From Streptomyces sp. NBC_01803 (GTDB taxonomy: Bacteria; Actinomycetota; Actinomycetes; Streptomycetales; Streptomycetaceae), in contig NZ_CP109073.1 in the NCBI RefSeq assembly GCF_035917415.1, forward strand, positions 5,388,001 through 5,452,000: a stretch of DNA of 64,000 bases, in the 5' to 3' direction. The notes under the pieces were generated by a model, which did not search any database, was not told the DNA's origin, and worked only from the letters and a program-made list of their open reading frames with translations. The translations under genes were made by a program, and so were the position numbers. Of this stretch, positions 8,149 through 18,738 are shown piece after piece. The first letter of the stretch is position 1; each line of letters begins with the position of its first letter.

Positions 8149-9594
8149 ATGACGACGAGGACCGGGCAGGACGAAGCGATCGTGGTGGGGGCCGGTCCCA
8201 ACGGGCTGGCCGCCGCCGTCACCCTGGCCCGGCACGGGCTGCGGGTGACCGTGCTGGAGGCGGCCGACACGATAGGCGGCGGCACCCGCAGCGGTGAACT
8301 GACCGTGCCCGGCGTGCTGTTCGACCACTGCTCCTCGACGCACATCATGGGCGCCGGCTCGCCGTTCCTGCGCTCGCTCGACCTCAAGCGGTACGGCCTG
8401 GAGTGGGCCTGGCCCGAGGTCGACCTGGCGCACCCGCTGGACGGGGGCGCCGGTGCCGGGGCGCTGTACCGGTCGGTGGAGGAGACGGCGGCTGGTCTCG
8501 GCGAGGACGGCCCGGCCTGGCGGCGGCTGTTCGGGCCGCTGGCCGCCGACGCGGAGGCGCTGACCGACGAGGTGATGCGGCCGATGCTGAAGGTGCCCCG
8601 GCACCCGTTCCGCCTCGCCCGCTTCGGCCTCCGCGCGCTCCAGCCCGCGTCCCTGGTCGCCCGCCGCTTCCGCACCGCGCGGGCGCGGGCGCTGTTCGGC
8701 GGGGTGGCGGCGCACTTGTTCGGTCCGCTGGACCAGCCGGTCGGCGCCTCGGTCGGGCTGATGATCATCGCCGCCGGGCACCGGTTCGGCTGGCCGGTCG
8801 CCCGGGGCGGCTCCCAGGCCATCGCGGACGCGCTGGCCGCGATGCTCACCGAGGCGGGCGGCCGGATCGAGACGGGCGTCCGGGTCCGTTCCCTGGCCGA
8901 GCTGCCCCCGGCCGGCACGGTGCTGCTCGACCTCGCCCCGGCCGCCGCCGCCGGGGTGATCGGCGACCGGCTGCCGCCGCGCGTCCGCCGCGCCTACACC
9001 ACTCGCTTCCGGCACGGCCCGGGCGCGTTCAAGCTGGATCTCGCGGTCGAGGGCGGCGTGCCCTGGCGCGACGAGGCGTGCCGCCGCGCGGGCACCCTGC
9101 ACCTGGGCGGGACCTTCGAGCAGATCGCGCGGGCGGAGGCGGAGATGAGCCGGGGGCGGATGCCCGAGCGGCCGTTCATGCTGATCTCCCAGCAGTACCT
9201 GGCGGACCCCGACCGGTCGGCGGGCGAGGTCCACCCCGTCTCGGCCTACGCGCACGTCCCGCACGGCTGGCCGGGCGACGCGACCGAGGCGATGCTCGAC
9301 CAGTTCGAACGGTTCGCCCCCGGCACCCGCGAGCGGATCGTCGCCGCCGACGCCAAGTCGACCGCCGAGCTGGAGCGTGACAACGCCAACTACGTCGGCG
9401 GCGACATCGTCGGGGGCGCCAACACCCCCCTCCAGCTCACCATGCGCCCGCGCGTCGCCCTCGACCCGTACCGCACCGGCGTCCCCGGGGTGTACCTCTG
9501 CTCGGCGGCCACCCCGCCCGGCGCCGGGGCGCACTGCATGAGCGGCCACAACGCGGCCCTCTCCGCGCTGCGCGCCCTGGGGATCCGCCGCTGA
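8149..9594 (+). CDS. Phytoene-dehydrogenase-like FAD oxidoreductase
   Basis: A 481-residue flavoprotein. The N-terminus holds the dinucleotide-binding motif VVGAGPNGLAAA followed by a second glycine-rich stretch DTIGGGTRSGEL; the C-terminus shows GVYLCSAATPPGAGAHCMSG, as in NAD(P)/FAD-dependent oxidoreductases of the phytoene desaturase group (CrtI-like/COG1233). There are no carotenoid genes nearby, so a role in carotenoid synthesis is not supported. The start lies 6 bases after a CATGCT -10-like box and has no ribosome site, which suggests a leaderless transcript. Confidence 0.85.
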   Translation: MTTRTGQDEAIVVGAGPNGLAAAVTLARHGLRVTVLEAADTIGGGTRSGELTVPGVLFDHCSSTHIMGAGSPFLRSLDLKRYGLEWAWPEVDLAHPLDGGAGAGALYRSVEETAAGLGEDGPAWRRLFGPLAADAEALTDEVMRPMLKVPRHPFRLARFGLRALQPASLVARRFRTARARALFGGVAAHLFGPLDQPVGASVGLMIIAAGHRFGWPVARGGSQAIADALAAMLTEAGGRIETGVRVRSLAELPPAGTVLLDLAPAAAAGVIGDRLPPRVRRAYTTRFRHGPGAFKLDLAVEGGVPWRDEACRRAGTLHLGGTFEQIARAEAEMSRGRMPERPFMLISQQYLADPDRSAGEVHPVSAYAHVPHGWPGDATEAMLDQFERFAPGTRERIVAADAKSTAELERDNANYVGGDIVGGANTPLQLTMRPRVALDPYRTGVPGVYLCSAATPPGAGAHCMSGHNAALSALRALGIRR

Positions 9595-9650
9595 CCGTCG
9601 CGTCCAGCGGATACGTATACGCCTCCACCCCTGACCGGCCTTGGGGCCGA

Positions 9651-11880
<2,230 letters not shown>

Positions 11881-11912
11881 TCCCTCCGACGAGCCCTCCG
11901 CGAAAGCCGGTC

Positions 11913-12851
11913 ATGACGGACAATCACGTATCAGGACCCGTGCCCGCCACCCGCAGGCACACCGCTCTGCCCAAGGCGCGGATCCTTATCGAGGCCCTGC
12001 CCTGGCTCACCCGTCACCACGGGAAGACCGTGGTCATCAAGTTCGGCGGGAACGCCATGGTGGACGACGCGCTGAAGGCCGCGTTCGCCCAGGATGTCGT
12101 CTTCCTCCGCCACGCGGGGCTGCGCCCGGTCGTGGTGCACGGCGGCGGCCCGCAGATCAACGCGCAGCTCGAACGGCTCGGTCTCACCTCCGAGTTCAGG
12201 GCGGGGCTGCGCGTCACCACGCCCGAGACCATGGACGTGGTCCGGATGGTGCTGGCCGGTCAGGTGCAGCGCGACCTGGTCGGCCAGCTCAACCGGCACG
12301 GCTCGCTCGCCGTGGGCATGACGGGCGAGGACGCCCGCCTGATGTCGGCGACCAAGCGTTACGCCCGGATCGACGGCGAGCGTGTGGACCTCGGCCGCGT
12401 CGGCGACATCACCGGCATCGACCCCGGCGCCGTGCTGGCGCTGCTCGACGACGGCCGCATCCCGGTGATCTCCTCGATCGCCCGCAGCACCGACGACGAC
12501 CACGTCTACAACGTCAACGCCGACACCGCCGCCGCCGCGCTCGCCGCCGCGCTGGGCGCCGAGACGCTGATGGTGCTGACCGATGTCGAGGGCCTGTACG
12601 CCGACTGGCCGGCCAGCGACGAGGTCATCAGCCGGCTGACGGAGAGCGAGCTGGAGAAGCTGCTGCCCGACCTGGCCAGCGGCATGGTGCCGAAGATGGC
12701 GGGCTGCCTGTACGCCGTCCGCAACGGCGTGCGCACCGCGCGCGTCATCGACGGCCGGGTCCAGCACGCCATCCTGCTGGAGATCTTCACCGACGAGGGA
12801 ATCGGGACGATGGTCGTGCCCGACGGGGCCGGCAAGGGAGAGCCGACATGA
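11913..12851 (+). CDS. argB: Acetylglutamate kinase
   Basis: A 312-residue ArgB that phosphorylates N-acetylglutamate, the usual feedback-controlled step. Amino-acid kinase motifs are [10 protein letters not shown] near residue 42, [11 protein letters not shown] near residue 75, and [13 protein letters not shown] in the C-terminal half. The ATG at 11913 lies 32 bases after argJ; the N-terminal helix before the kinase core is the kind linked with hexamer formation and arginine inhibition in other species. It overlaps argD by ATGA. Confidence 0.96.
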   Translation: MTDNHVSGPVPATRRHTALPKARILIEALPWLTRHHGKTVVIKFGGNAMVDDALKAAFAQDVVFLRHAGLRPVVVHGGGPQINAQLERLGLTSEFRAGLRVTTPETMDVVRMVLAGQVQRDLVGQLNRHGSLAVGMTGEDARLMSATKRYARIDGERVDLGRVGDITGIDPGAVLALLDDGRIPVISSIARSTDDDHVYNVNADTAAAALAAALGAETLMVLTDVEGLYADWPASDEVISRLTESELEKLLPDLASGMVPKMAGCLYAVRNGVRTARVIDGRVQHAILLEIFTDEGIGTMVVPDGAGKGEPT

Positions 12852-14164
12852 ACGCCGAGACGCATACCGACAGCACCTCCGCCACGGGCACCGCCGTCAC
12901 GAGCGACGCTGTCACCGGCACCTCCGCCACGAGCGACGCTGTCACGGGCACCTCCGCCACGAGCGACGCTGTCACGGGCAACGCCTCGCTGACCGCCCGC
13001 TGGCAGGGCGCCCTGATGGACAACTACGGCACCCCCCGGGTGCCCATCACCCACGGCGAGGGCGCGCGGCTGTGGGACGCCGACGGCAAGGAGTACCTGG
13101 ACTTCGTCGGCGGCATCGCCGTCAACTCGCTCGGCACCGGACACCCGGCCGTCGTGCGTGCGGTCTCCGACCAGATCGCCCTGCTCGGCCACGTTTCCAA
13201 CCTCTTCCTGTCCGAACCGCCCGTCGCCCTCGCCGAACGGCTCCTCGCCCTGGCCGGCCGACCAGGGCGGGTCTACTTCTGCAACTCGGGCGCCGAGGCC
13301 GTCGAGGCCGCGTTCAAGATCGGCCGGCTCACCGGCCGCCGCCACATGGTGGCCACCCACGGCGGCTTCCACGGCCGGACCATGGGCGCCCTCGCCCTGA
13401 CCGGGCAGCCGAAGAAACACGAGGGTTTCCTCCCGCTGCCCGGTGACGTCACCCACGTCCCCTACGGCGACGCCGAGGCGCTGCGCGCGGCCGTCACCAC
13501 GAACACCGCGCTGGTGATCGTGGAGCCGATCCAGGGCGAGAACGGCGTGATCGTGCCGCCCGAGGGATATCTCGCCGAGGCCCGCGCGATCACCCGCGCC
13601 ACCGGCACGCTGCTGGTCCTGGACGAGGTGCAGACCGGTATCGGCCGCACCGGTCACTGGTTCGCCGGGCAGGCCCAGGGCGTCGAGGCCGACATCGTGA
13701 CCCTGGCCAAGGGCCTGGCGGCGGGGCTGCCCATCGGCGCGACGATGGCGTTCGGCGAGGCGGCGCGGCTGCTCACCCCCGGCGCCCACGGCTCCACGTT
13801 CGGCGGCAACCCCGTCTCCTGCGCCGCCGCCCTCGCCGTCCTGGACACCATCGCGTCCGAGGATCTGCTCCAGCGGGTCAAGGACGCGGGCGAGCGGCTG
13901 CGGGACGGCGTCTGGCGCCTGGGCCACCCGCTGGTCGACCGGGTCAGGGGCGCCGGGCTGCTGCTCGGTATCGTGCTCACCGAGCCCCTGGCACCGCGCG
14001 TGCAGCAGGCGGCTCAGGACGCCGGACTTCTGGTGAACGCCGTGGCTCCCGACGTGGTGCGGCTCGCTCCGCCGCTCATCGTGGGCGACGAGGAGGTGGA
14101 CGCCCTCCTCGCGGCGCTCCCGGGCGTTCTCGACACCGTGGACACGTCAGCCGGAGAACGATGA
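12848..14164 (+). CDS. argD: Acetylornithine aminotransferase with repeat-rich N-terminal extension
   Basis: A 438-residue PLP aminotransferase that makes N-acetylornithine. The core begins at [19 protein letters not shown] (about residue 48) and has [28 protein letters not shown] and the PLP lysine in TLAKGLAAG. The start at 12848 is fixed by the ATGA overlap with argB, so the first ~45 residues are an extension; residues 14-43 are three tandem ten-residue units of the type [10 protein letters not shown], encoded by 30-bp repeats. Family members normally lack this, and the extension is probably disordered. Confidence 0.94.
   Translation: MNAETHTDSTSATGTAVTSDAVTGTSATSDAVTGTSATSDAVTGNASLTARWQGALMDNYGTPRVPITHGEGARLWDADGKEYLDFVGGIAVNSLGTGHPAVVRAVSDQIALLGHVSNLFLSEPPVALAERLLALAGRPGRVYFCNSGAEAVEAAFKIGRLTGRRHMVATHGGFHGRTMGALALTGQPKKHEGFLPLPGDVTHVPYGDAEALRAAVTTNTALVIVEPIQGENGVIVPPEGYLAEARAITRATGTLLVLDEVQTGIGRTGHWFAGQAQGVEADIVTLAKGLAAGLPIGATMAFGEAARLLTPGAHGSTFGGNPVSCAAALAVLDTIASEDLLQRVKDAGERLRDGVWRLGHPLVDRVRGAGLLLGIVLTEPLAPRVQQAAQDAGLLVNAVAPDVVRLAPPLIVGDEEVDALLAALPGVLDTVDTSAGER
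12887..12976 (+). repeat. Three 30-bp tandem repeats inside argD
   Basis: Units at 12887-12916, 12917-12946 and 12947-12976 are nearly identical; units 2 and 3 match exactly except for the last base of unit 1 and a few changes in its first third. The period is a multiple of three, so copy-number change leaves argD in frame. A partial fourth unit (ggca) follows. Confidence 0.9.
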
Positions 14165-14180
14165 CCACCGGGGAGAGAGC

Positions 14181-14750
14181 ATGACCGACGAGCGGCACCC
14201 GGCCGGAAACGGCCCGGCCGTGCCCCAGACGCGGACGGCCCGGCACCGCCGGATCGTCGAGATCCTCAACAGACAGGCGGTGCGGTCCCAGAGCCAGCTC
14301 GCCAAGCTGCTCGCCGACGACGGGCTGCACGTCACGCAGGCGACGCTCAGCCGTGACCTGGACGAGCTGGGAGCGGTGAAGATCCGCAACACCGGGGGAG
14401 AGCTGATCTACGCCGTGCCCAGCGAGGGTGGCTTTCGCACTCCCCGGGTGCCGCTCGGGGAGTCCGCCAAGGAGGAGCGGATGGCCCGGCTGGCGGGGGA
14501 GCTGCTGACCTCCGCCGAGGCGTCCGCGAACCTGGTCGTGCTGCGCACCCCGCCCGGGGCCGCCCAGTTCCTCGCCTCGGCCATCGACCAGGCCGAGGTG
14601 CACGACATCCTGGGCACCATCGCCGGGGACGACACCCTGCTGCTGATCAGCAGGGACCCGACCGGCGGGCAGTCCCTGGCGGACCATCTGCTGCGGCTGG
14701 CACAGAAGCAGAAGGAGCTCCCGGAGGACGAGGAGGACGAGGAGAACTGA
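14181..14750 (+). CDS. argR: Arginine repressor
   Basis: A 189-residue ArgR, slightly longer than the usual ~150-170 because of N- and C-terminal tails; the C-terminus is very acidic (PEDEEDEEN). The N-terminal winged helix has [20 protein letters not shown] and [17 protein letters not shown]; the C-terminal hexamerisation/arginine-binding domain has [20 protein letters not shown] and [12 protein letters not shown]. It is the last gene of the argCJBDR operon, 16 bp after argD, and probably controls this operon and argGH. Confidence 0.95.
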   Translation: MTDERHPAGNGPAVPQTRTARHRRIVEILNRQAVRSQSQLAKLLADDGLHVTQATLSRDLDELGAVKIRNTGGELIYAVPSEGGFRTPRVPLGESAKEERMARLAGELLTSAEASANLVVLRTPPGAAQFLASAIDQAEVHDILGTIAGDDTLLLISRDPTGGQSLADHLLRLAQKQKELPEDEEDEEN

Positions 14751-14835
14751 ACGCGCCACTGCCCCGCGGGCGGCGCGTGGTCGACCGGCCGGGGCCCGCC
14801 GGATCCCGGGCACCGCGCCTCGCCGCGTCGCCACG

Positions 14836-15689
14836 TCACGCGCGTGCGGGCACGGACGAGCCGTGAGACGCCGTGCGCTGTGGTCCGGCGCGCGTGGTCA
14901 CACCGGCCGCGCGCACCGGCTCACCGCGTAGGACCGCGCTCCCGCACCGGAAACGCGGCCCCGCGCGCGGTGTGGGGACGGAGCCGGGCGGACCGACCGC
15001 TGTGGCCCGGGGAGCGTCGCGTCCGCCGCCGTCGATCCGGTCGGGGTCCAGGCCGTGGGTGAGCAGGTCCCGCGCGGCGGTTTCGTCGAGGGGGCCGACC
15101 CGGTAGAACGCGGCGCCGGCCGCGTCGAGGGCGGGCAGCGGGTCCCGGCCGGTGACCACGGTCAGGCAGCCGGTACCGGTCGGCAGCAGCGGCCGCACCC
15201 GGCCGGCGTCGACGGTGCCTTCCACCACGATGGCAAGGCGCCGGGTGGCGGTGACGCTGCGCCAGTCCGCCATGCGGCCAGCGGTGCTGCCGGGGACGGG
15301 TTCGCCCAGGGCGCGCAGCCACGCGCCCAGCACATCCCCCGGCGCGGTGGCGTAGGACAGGTCGGTGGTGAGCTGTCCGTCGGGGTAGGTGTCGGCGATC
15401 TGCCCGAGCCAGCGGGCCGCCAGCGCGCTCTTGCCGCTCCCGGCCGGGCCGTGGAGCATCACCACGCCACGGGCACCGGCCCCGTGGCGTGCGGCCCGTA
15501 CCCGTTCCAGGTCCGCCAGGGCACTGTCGCGGTCCACCCACGCCACCGGTTGCGCGTCCAGTTGGCCGGCACCCGCAGCACCGGCGTTCGGGGGGCGTGC
15601 GGGTGGACATCGCCGGTGATGCTCCCGGCCCGCACCAGGCCGCCGACCTCGTTGGCAGCTTCGCCCCCGGGCGTCGTGCCGGTCACCAC
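14836..15689 (-). pseudogene. STAND/NB-ARC-type ATPase remnant
   Basis: The best part reads WVDRDSALADLERV, GVVMLHGPAGSGKSALAARW (Walker A) and RLAIVVEGTVDAGRVRPLL, then TGTGCLTVVTGRDP, like the NB-ARC module of AfsR-type or other STAND regulators. The probable start (GTG near 15686) is in a different frame and reads EVGGLVRAGSITGDVHPH, a leader typical of these proteins, so a frameshift lies near 15590-15610. After about 15020 the similarity stops and no sensor repeats (TPR or WD) follow. Both the frameshift and the truncation argue that it is dead. The start overlaps the stop of the upstream partner gene. Confidence 0.65.
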
Positions 15690-15945
15690 TGCTCACACAC
15701 CGGCAGGGGAAGCAGGCCGGGAACGGTCTTCTCACCCCGGGACCGGGCACGTTCCAGACGGGCCAGGGCGTCGTGGAGCTGCTCGTGGCCGGGCAGGGTC
15801 GTGTCCTGGAGCTGCCGCAGCGCCTCTTCCAGCCTCAGCCGGGCGACACCGGGGTGTCCGGCAGCGGCCGCCGCAGCACCCCGCATCGCCCGGCACGCGA
15901 TCTGCCCCCACATATGGGGCAGGGAGGTGAACTCGTTCTGGGCTT
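15683..15945 (-). pseudogene. 3' remnant of the STAND gene's upstream partner
   Basis: The frame ending at TGA 15683 reads EFTSLPHMWGQIACRAMRG, then HPGVARLRLEEALRQLQDTT and LHDALARLERARSRG, an alpha-helical protein tail that I recognise only as of a type found beside streptomycete STAND or XRE regulators. It is cut at its 5' side near 15930-15945, exactly where an IS630 transposase tail begins on the other strand. The stop codon overlaps the GTG of the next gene, so the two were once translated together. Confidence 0.5.
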
Positions 15946-16045
15946 CGAGCGCTGGTTCGCCGAACTGACCACCCGCAAACTCCGCCGCTCCGCCCACCGC
16001 AGCGTCACCGAGCCGGAACGCGACATCCGAGGCTGGATCAACGGG
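15938..16045 (+). mobile_element. IS630-family transposase fragment
   Basis: The plus strand encodes LGFERWFAELTTRKLRRSAH and RSVTEPERDIRGWIN, the characteristic C-terminal part of IS630-type DDE transposases (the usual form is VERWFA-L---KLRRG-H-SV--L---I--WI). Only this 35-residue stretch is present, and no terminal repeats could be found. The fragment abuts the truncated partner gene on the left and the phage remnant on the right. Confidence 0.7.
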
Positions 16046-16053
16046 CGGTTCGG

Positions 16054-16445
16054 GTGGCCGCCCGGCGTGAGGTGCCGCTGTTGGCCGCGGGGAACATGAC
16101 CGGGAAGCAGGCCGCGAGGAACCTCGCCGACCGGTTGCTCTCCAAGCATGGGCTGACGCACGTCGTCTACCGAAACGGTGCCCGTGTTCCGGTACGCGCC
16201 TGGGCGGAGGCCGCGACCTTGGCGAAGTCGGCCGTCCCTACAACGCCGGCACCCTTAACCGCACACGCCAAGCGGGTGTCGCGGTAGTCGAAGTGTTCGA
16301 CGGCTTCGACCGCGGATGGACCTCGCACCAAGACGGACAAGGCCACCCGGACTCTACGCACCGTGGAAGAGGCTGCCGACTGGCCGATCTCACACCCGCG
16401 CTGCAGACGGGCGTTCGGCCCCGTCCGGACGAGACCACCGGGTGA
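16054..16445 (+). pseudogene. Phage minor head / minor capsid protein remnant
   Basis: Three consecutive pieces in alternating frames join into one protein tail: KHGLTHVVYRNGARVPVRAW followed by AEAATLAKS, then GRPYNAGTLNRTRQAGVAVV and EVFDGFDRGWTSHQD, then TLRTVEEAADWPISHPRCRR and AFGPV. The GWTSH...TLRTVEEA...PISHPRC pattern is typical of the C-terminus of phage minor capsid (Phage_min_cap2-like) proteins encoded after the portal in actinobacteriophages. At least two frameshifts (near 16230 and 16345) make it a pseudogene. No other phage gene is nearby. Confidence 0.6.
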
Positions 16446-16457
16446 TGGGCACTCCGA

Positions 16458-16495
16458 TAGAAGGCTGCCCGGACACTCGTCCGGGCAGCCTTCTA
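16458..16495. terminator. Strong bidirectional-type hairpin
   Basis: Seventeen-base perfect arms (tagaaggctgcccggac and its complement) enclose an actc loop. It lies 4 bases beyond the stop of the minus-strand gene at 16499 and just after the phage remnant, so it most likely terminates the minus-strand two-gene unit. Confidence 0.85.
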
Positions 16496-16498
16496 CGT

Positions 16499-16903
16499 TC
16501 ACACGGTCGGCAGTGCATCCCTCAGTCGATCCGATAGGACAACCTCGTAGGGCAGTTCGCGAAGATCGTCGGCTGAGACAGCAATGCCCCTGGCCTGCGA
16601 AAGTTCGGCAAGCCACTCCCACGGATGGTCACCTGGATAGTCATCGTCGTCGGGCAGCACCACGTTGAGGACGTTGTGTGTGATGGACTCCACGCTCGCG
16701 GTGGCGAGAATGGGCTCGTCTCCACTCCCCCCGCCCCAGCCCACGGTAAACCCGCGTTCCGCATGAAGAATCAGACGACGACCGTCTTCCAACAACGCGA
16801 ACTCGCTGACGATGAAATTTTGGGACCCTCTATCGAGGGAGGGCTCCCCGATATCGCAGATCGCGCCCAGAGCGACGACCCGCAGCTGTTCCTGGGTGCT
16901 CAT
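16499..16903 (-). CDS. Conserved hypothetical protein, possible immunity-type protein
   Basis: A 134-residue acidic soluble protein. No catalytic motif is visible. It has LHAERGFTVGWGGGSGDEP and VESITHNVLNVVLPDDDDYP followed by DHPWEWLAELSQARG, and no signal peptide or membrane segment. The ATG at 16903 overlaps the stop of the upstream secreted-protein gene, so the two form one unit. An acidic cytoplasmic protein coupled to a secreted protein suggests, but does not prove, an effector-immunity or inhibitor relation. I do not recognise a named family. Confidence 0.6.
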   Translation of the reverse strand: MSTQEQLRVVALGAICDIGEPSLDRGSQNFIVSEFALLEDGRRLILHAERGFTVGWGGGSGDEPILATASVESITHNVLNVVLPDDDDYPGDHPWEWLAELSQARGIAVSADDLRELPYEVVLSDRLRDALPTV

Positions 16904-17474
16904 GATGACGGGTAGCAGTTCCGGTCGACGGGCGTCGAGTACGTGTATCCAGAGGGATCTGACGCATCTATCAGCTCGACGTCAACGAACGACCGATACC
17001 CGACGGTCCGGGAATCTGCGCATGACTCCCTGGCGGTGGCCCTCCGACCACGCCCCCCGCCTGCGGCATAGTCCCCGCTGTCCGTATCGACGGTTACCCA
17101 GCCGCAGCTTCCGCTAGAGGAGCACCTAACCGCCTGAAGGTGGATGTCGACGTTTGCCCGCGCCGGGCAAGTGCCGGAATAATGCAGCCACCAGCCTTGC
17201 GTCGACACATCCCCGCTCGAAATATGAACGTTGTCATTCGCCTGCTGGTACCGGCAGCTGCCTGCAGTAATGGGGCCAGACGTCCCCATCGGCGTGACCT
17301 CCTCGTTCACTAATGCGGAGACCGGTGCGAAGTAGCCATCATCGGGCTCTGAACTCGCCTGATCTTGTCCTCCATCTGCCGCTGAGGCAGCCGTCGGTGC
17401 CAGGCGAACAACAGCAGCGCCAAGCATAAGAGAAGCGCCCGGCCCTGCCCACTCCTGGAATTCTCTCCGCTCAT
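16900..17474 (-). pseudogene. Small secreted protein gene, apparently frameshifted in the signal peptide
   Basis: The mature part (from TAASAADGGQDQ on, about 150 residues) has several cysteines and aromatic residues (GSCRYQQANDN, GWWLHYSGTCPA, SSGSCGWVTVDTD) and looks like a small exported beta-rich protein. The frame can begin only at ATG 17427, giving a signal peptide without positive charges. The better start, ATG 17474 behind a strong GGGAGGGG site, encodes SGENSRSGQGRALLL in another frame and would complete a normal signal peptide if one base were removed near 17430. I infer a frameshift; a sequencing error is possible. Confidence 0.5.
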
Positions 17475-17535
17475 TACCCCTCCCGCTGAAGAGAACCGCA
17501 TCGTTCCCCGCGGTGATCCGCGAGGCTACAGCAGG

Positions 17536-17781
17536 TTACCCGACGGAACTCGTCCGTGCCATGGTGAGTCGGCGGAGGCGCTTGTAGCAGCAGATGGCGG
17601 CGGCGAGGCTGAGAAAGGCCGGTCCGTCCGCACACAGCGACGCATCCGTGAGGTCGAACAGTTCGTCCCCGCGCGCGGTCAGACAGTCGAATAAGTCCTC
17701 CCGGCAGCGTGACGCTTTCGTGAACGCTTCCCCCGGAACATGATCAGGCAGCAAACTCACCACGGCCTTCGTTGTGGTCAC
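17536..17781 (-). pseudogene. Transposase N-terminal stub
   Basis: The N-terminal piece reads SRCREDLFDCLTARGDELFD and LTDASLCADGPA, a pattern typical of the start of IS701/IS4-like streptomycete transposases (FRE-L--CLT-RADALFEL-DA-LCADGP). After residue ~60 it turns into LAAAICCYKRLRRL, which resembles the C-terminal end of IS5-type transposases. The gene is thus a stub or chimera of about 80 codons from a full length of about 400. Confidence 0.6.
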
Positions 17782-17918
17782 GTGTGTCCTTGGTCGGAGC
17801 ACATGATCAGACGAAGGCCGCCTCAGCGTCTGGCGAATGCCCAGGTGAGCGACCTGGTTCGAAGCGCATTTCGGGACCGTCCCACACGCGACACCGACCT
17901 GGCGGTAGCGTGATCGAC

Positions 17919-18734
17919 ATGACGGCTGAGGGCGAGAAGGCAGAGGGTGAAGCCCTGGTCGGCGGCATGGTGAACGCGGGCGCGGTCTTCCGCCACGGTG
18001 CCCTGGTGGAACGCCCAGCGCCGCGCACCGCGCGCACCCTCCATGTCCATCTCCTCGCGCTCAAAGAGCACGGGTTCGACGCGGCTCCGAGGCCGATCCG
18101 TCTCACCGCAGACGGCCGCGAGCAGCTGACCTTCATCCCCGGCAACGTCGCTCTACCGCCGTTTCCGCGCTGGGTGATGACCGAGGCCGCGTTGAGATCG
18201 GTGGGGAGCCTGCTGCGACGCCTGCACGACGCCAGCGCCGCCATCGCGGTTGACGCATGCGTCGAGTGGCCCCGATCCCTGGCCGACCCGGCGGGAGGAA
18301 CAATGCTGTGCCACAACGATGTGTGCCCGGACAACGTCGTCTTCCGCGACGGCCATGCCGCAGCCCTGATCGATTTCGACCTGGCGGCCCCCGGCCGAGC
18401 CGTATGGGACGTCGCCATGACCGCCCGCTACTGGATTCCCATGCTCGATCCCATGTCCGCGGCAGTTCTCTATCCCGCGGGGCTGGACGCCCCGGCCCGA
18501 CTGCGGATCCTCGCCGACAGCTACGGCCTCTCCCCGCGGGAGCGGGCTGAACTGCCCGGCGTCATCGAACAGGCCACCGCATCCTGCCGGGCCTTCGTCG
18601 CTGACCGAATGGCCGACGGTGACCCCGTCTACACCCAGGCGCTGTCCGAGCGCGGTGGTTGGCAGCGTTGGGACCGCATCCAGGAGTGGCTGATGGCTCA
18701 CCACGGGATGTTCACGGCTGCCCTGTTGGGATGA
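17919..18734 (+). CDS. Aminoglycoside-phosphotransferase-like kinase
   Basis: A 271-residue protein of the APH/choline-kinase-like fold. The catalytic loop is LCHNDVCPDNVVFRDG (about residues 128-143) and the metal-binding part is ALIDFDLAAPGRAVWDVA. The N-terminal lobe is short, with GGMVNAGAVFRHGALVERP in place of a clear P-loop. The substrate is unknown; most chromosomal members of this type are not resistance genes. ATG 17919 lacks a clear ribosome site, but a GTG nine bases upstream is also possible. It lies intact within remnants and ends 5 bases before the IS element. Confidence 0.8.
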   Translation: MTAEGEKAEGEALVGGMVNAGAVFRHGALVERPAPRTARTLHVHLLALKEHGFDAAPRPIRLTADGREQLTFIPGNVALPPFPRWVMTEAALRSVGSLLRRLHDASAAIAVDACVEWPRSLADPAGGTMLCHNDVCPDNVVFRDGHAAALIDFDLAAPGRAVWDVAMTARYWIPMLDPMSAAVLYPAGLDAPARLRILADSYGLSPRERAELPGVIEQATASCRAFVADRMADGDPVYTQALSERGGWQRWDRIQEWLMAHHGMFTAALLG

Positions 18735-18738
18735 CTGG

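Noticed and set aside
17919..18734. Acquired antibiotic-resistance gene
   Set aside because: The APH-like fold is clear, but the family is large and mostly of unknown substrate; nothing ties this gene to resistance.
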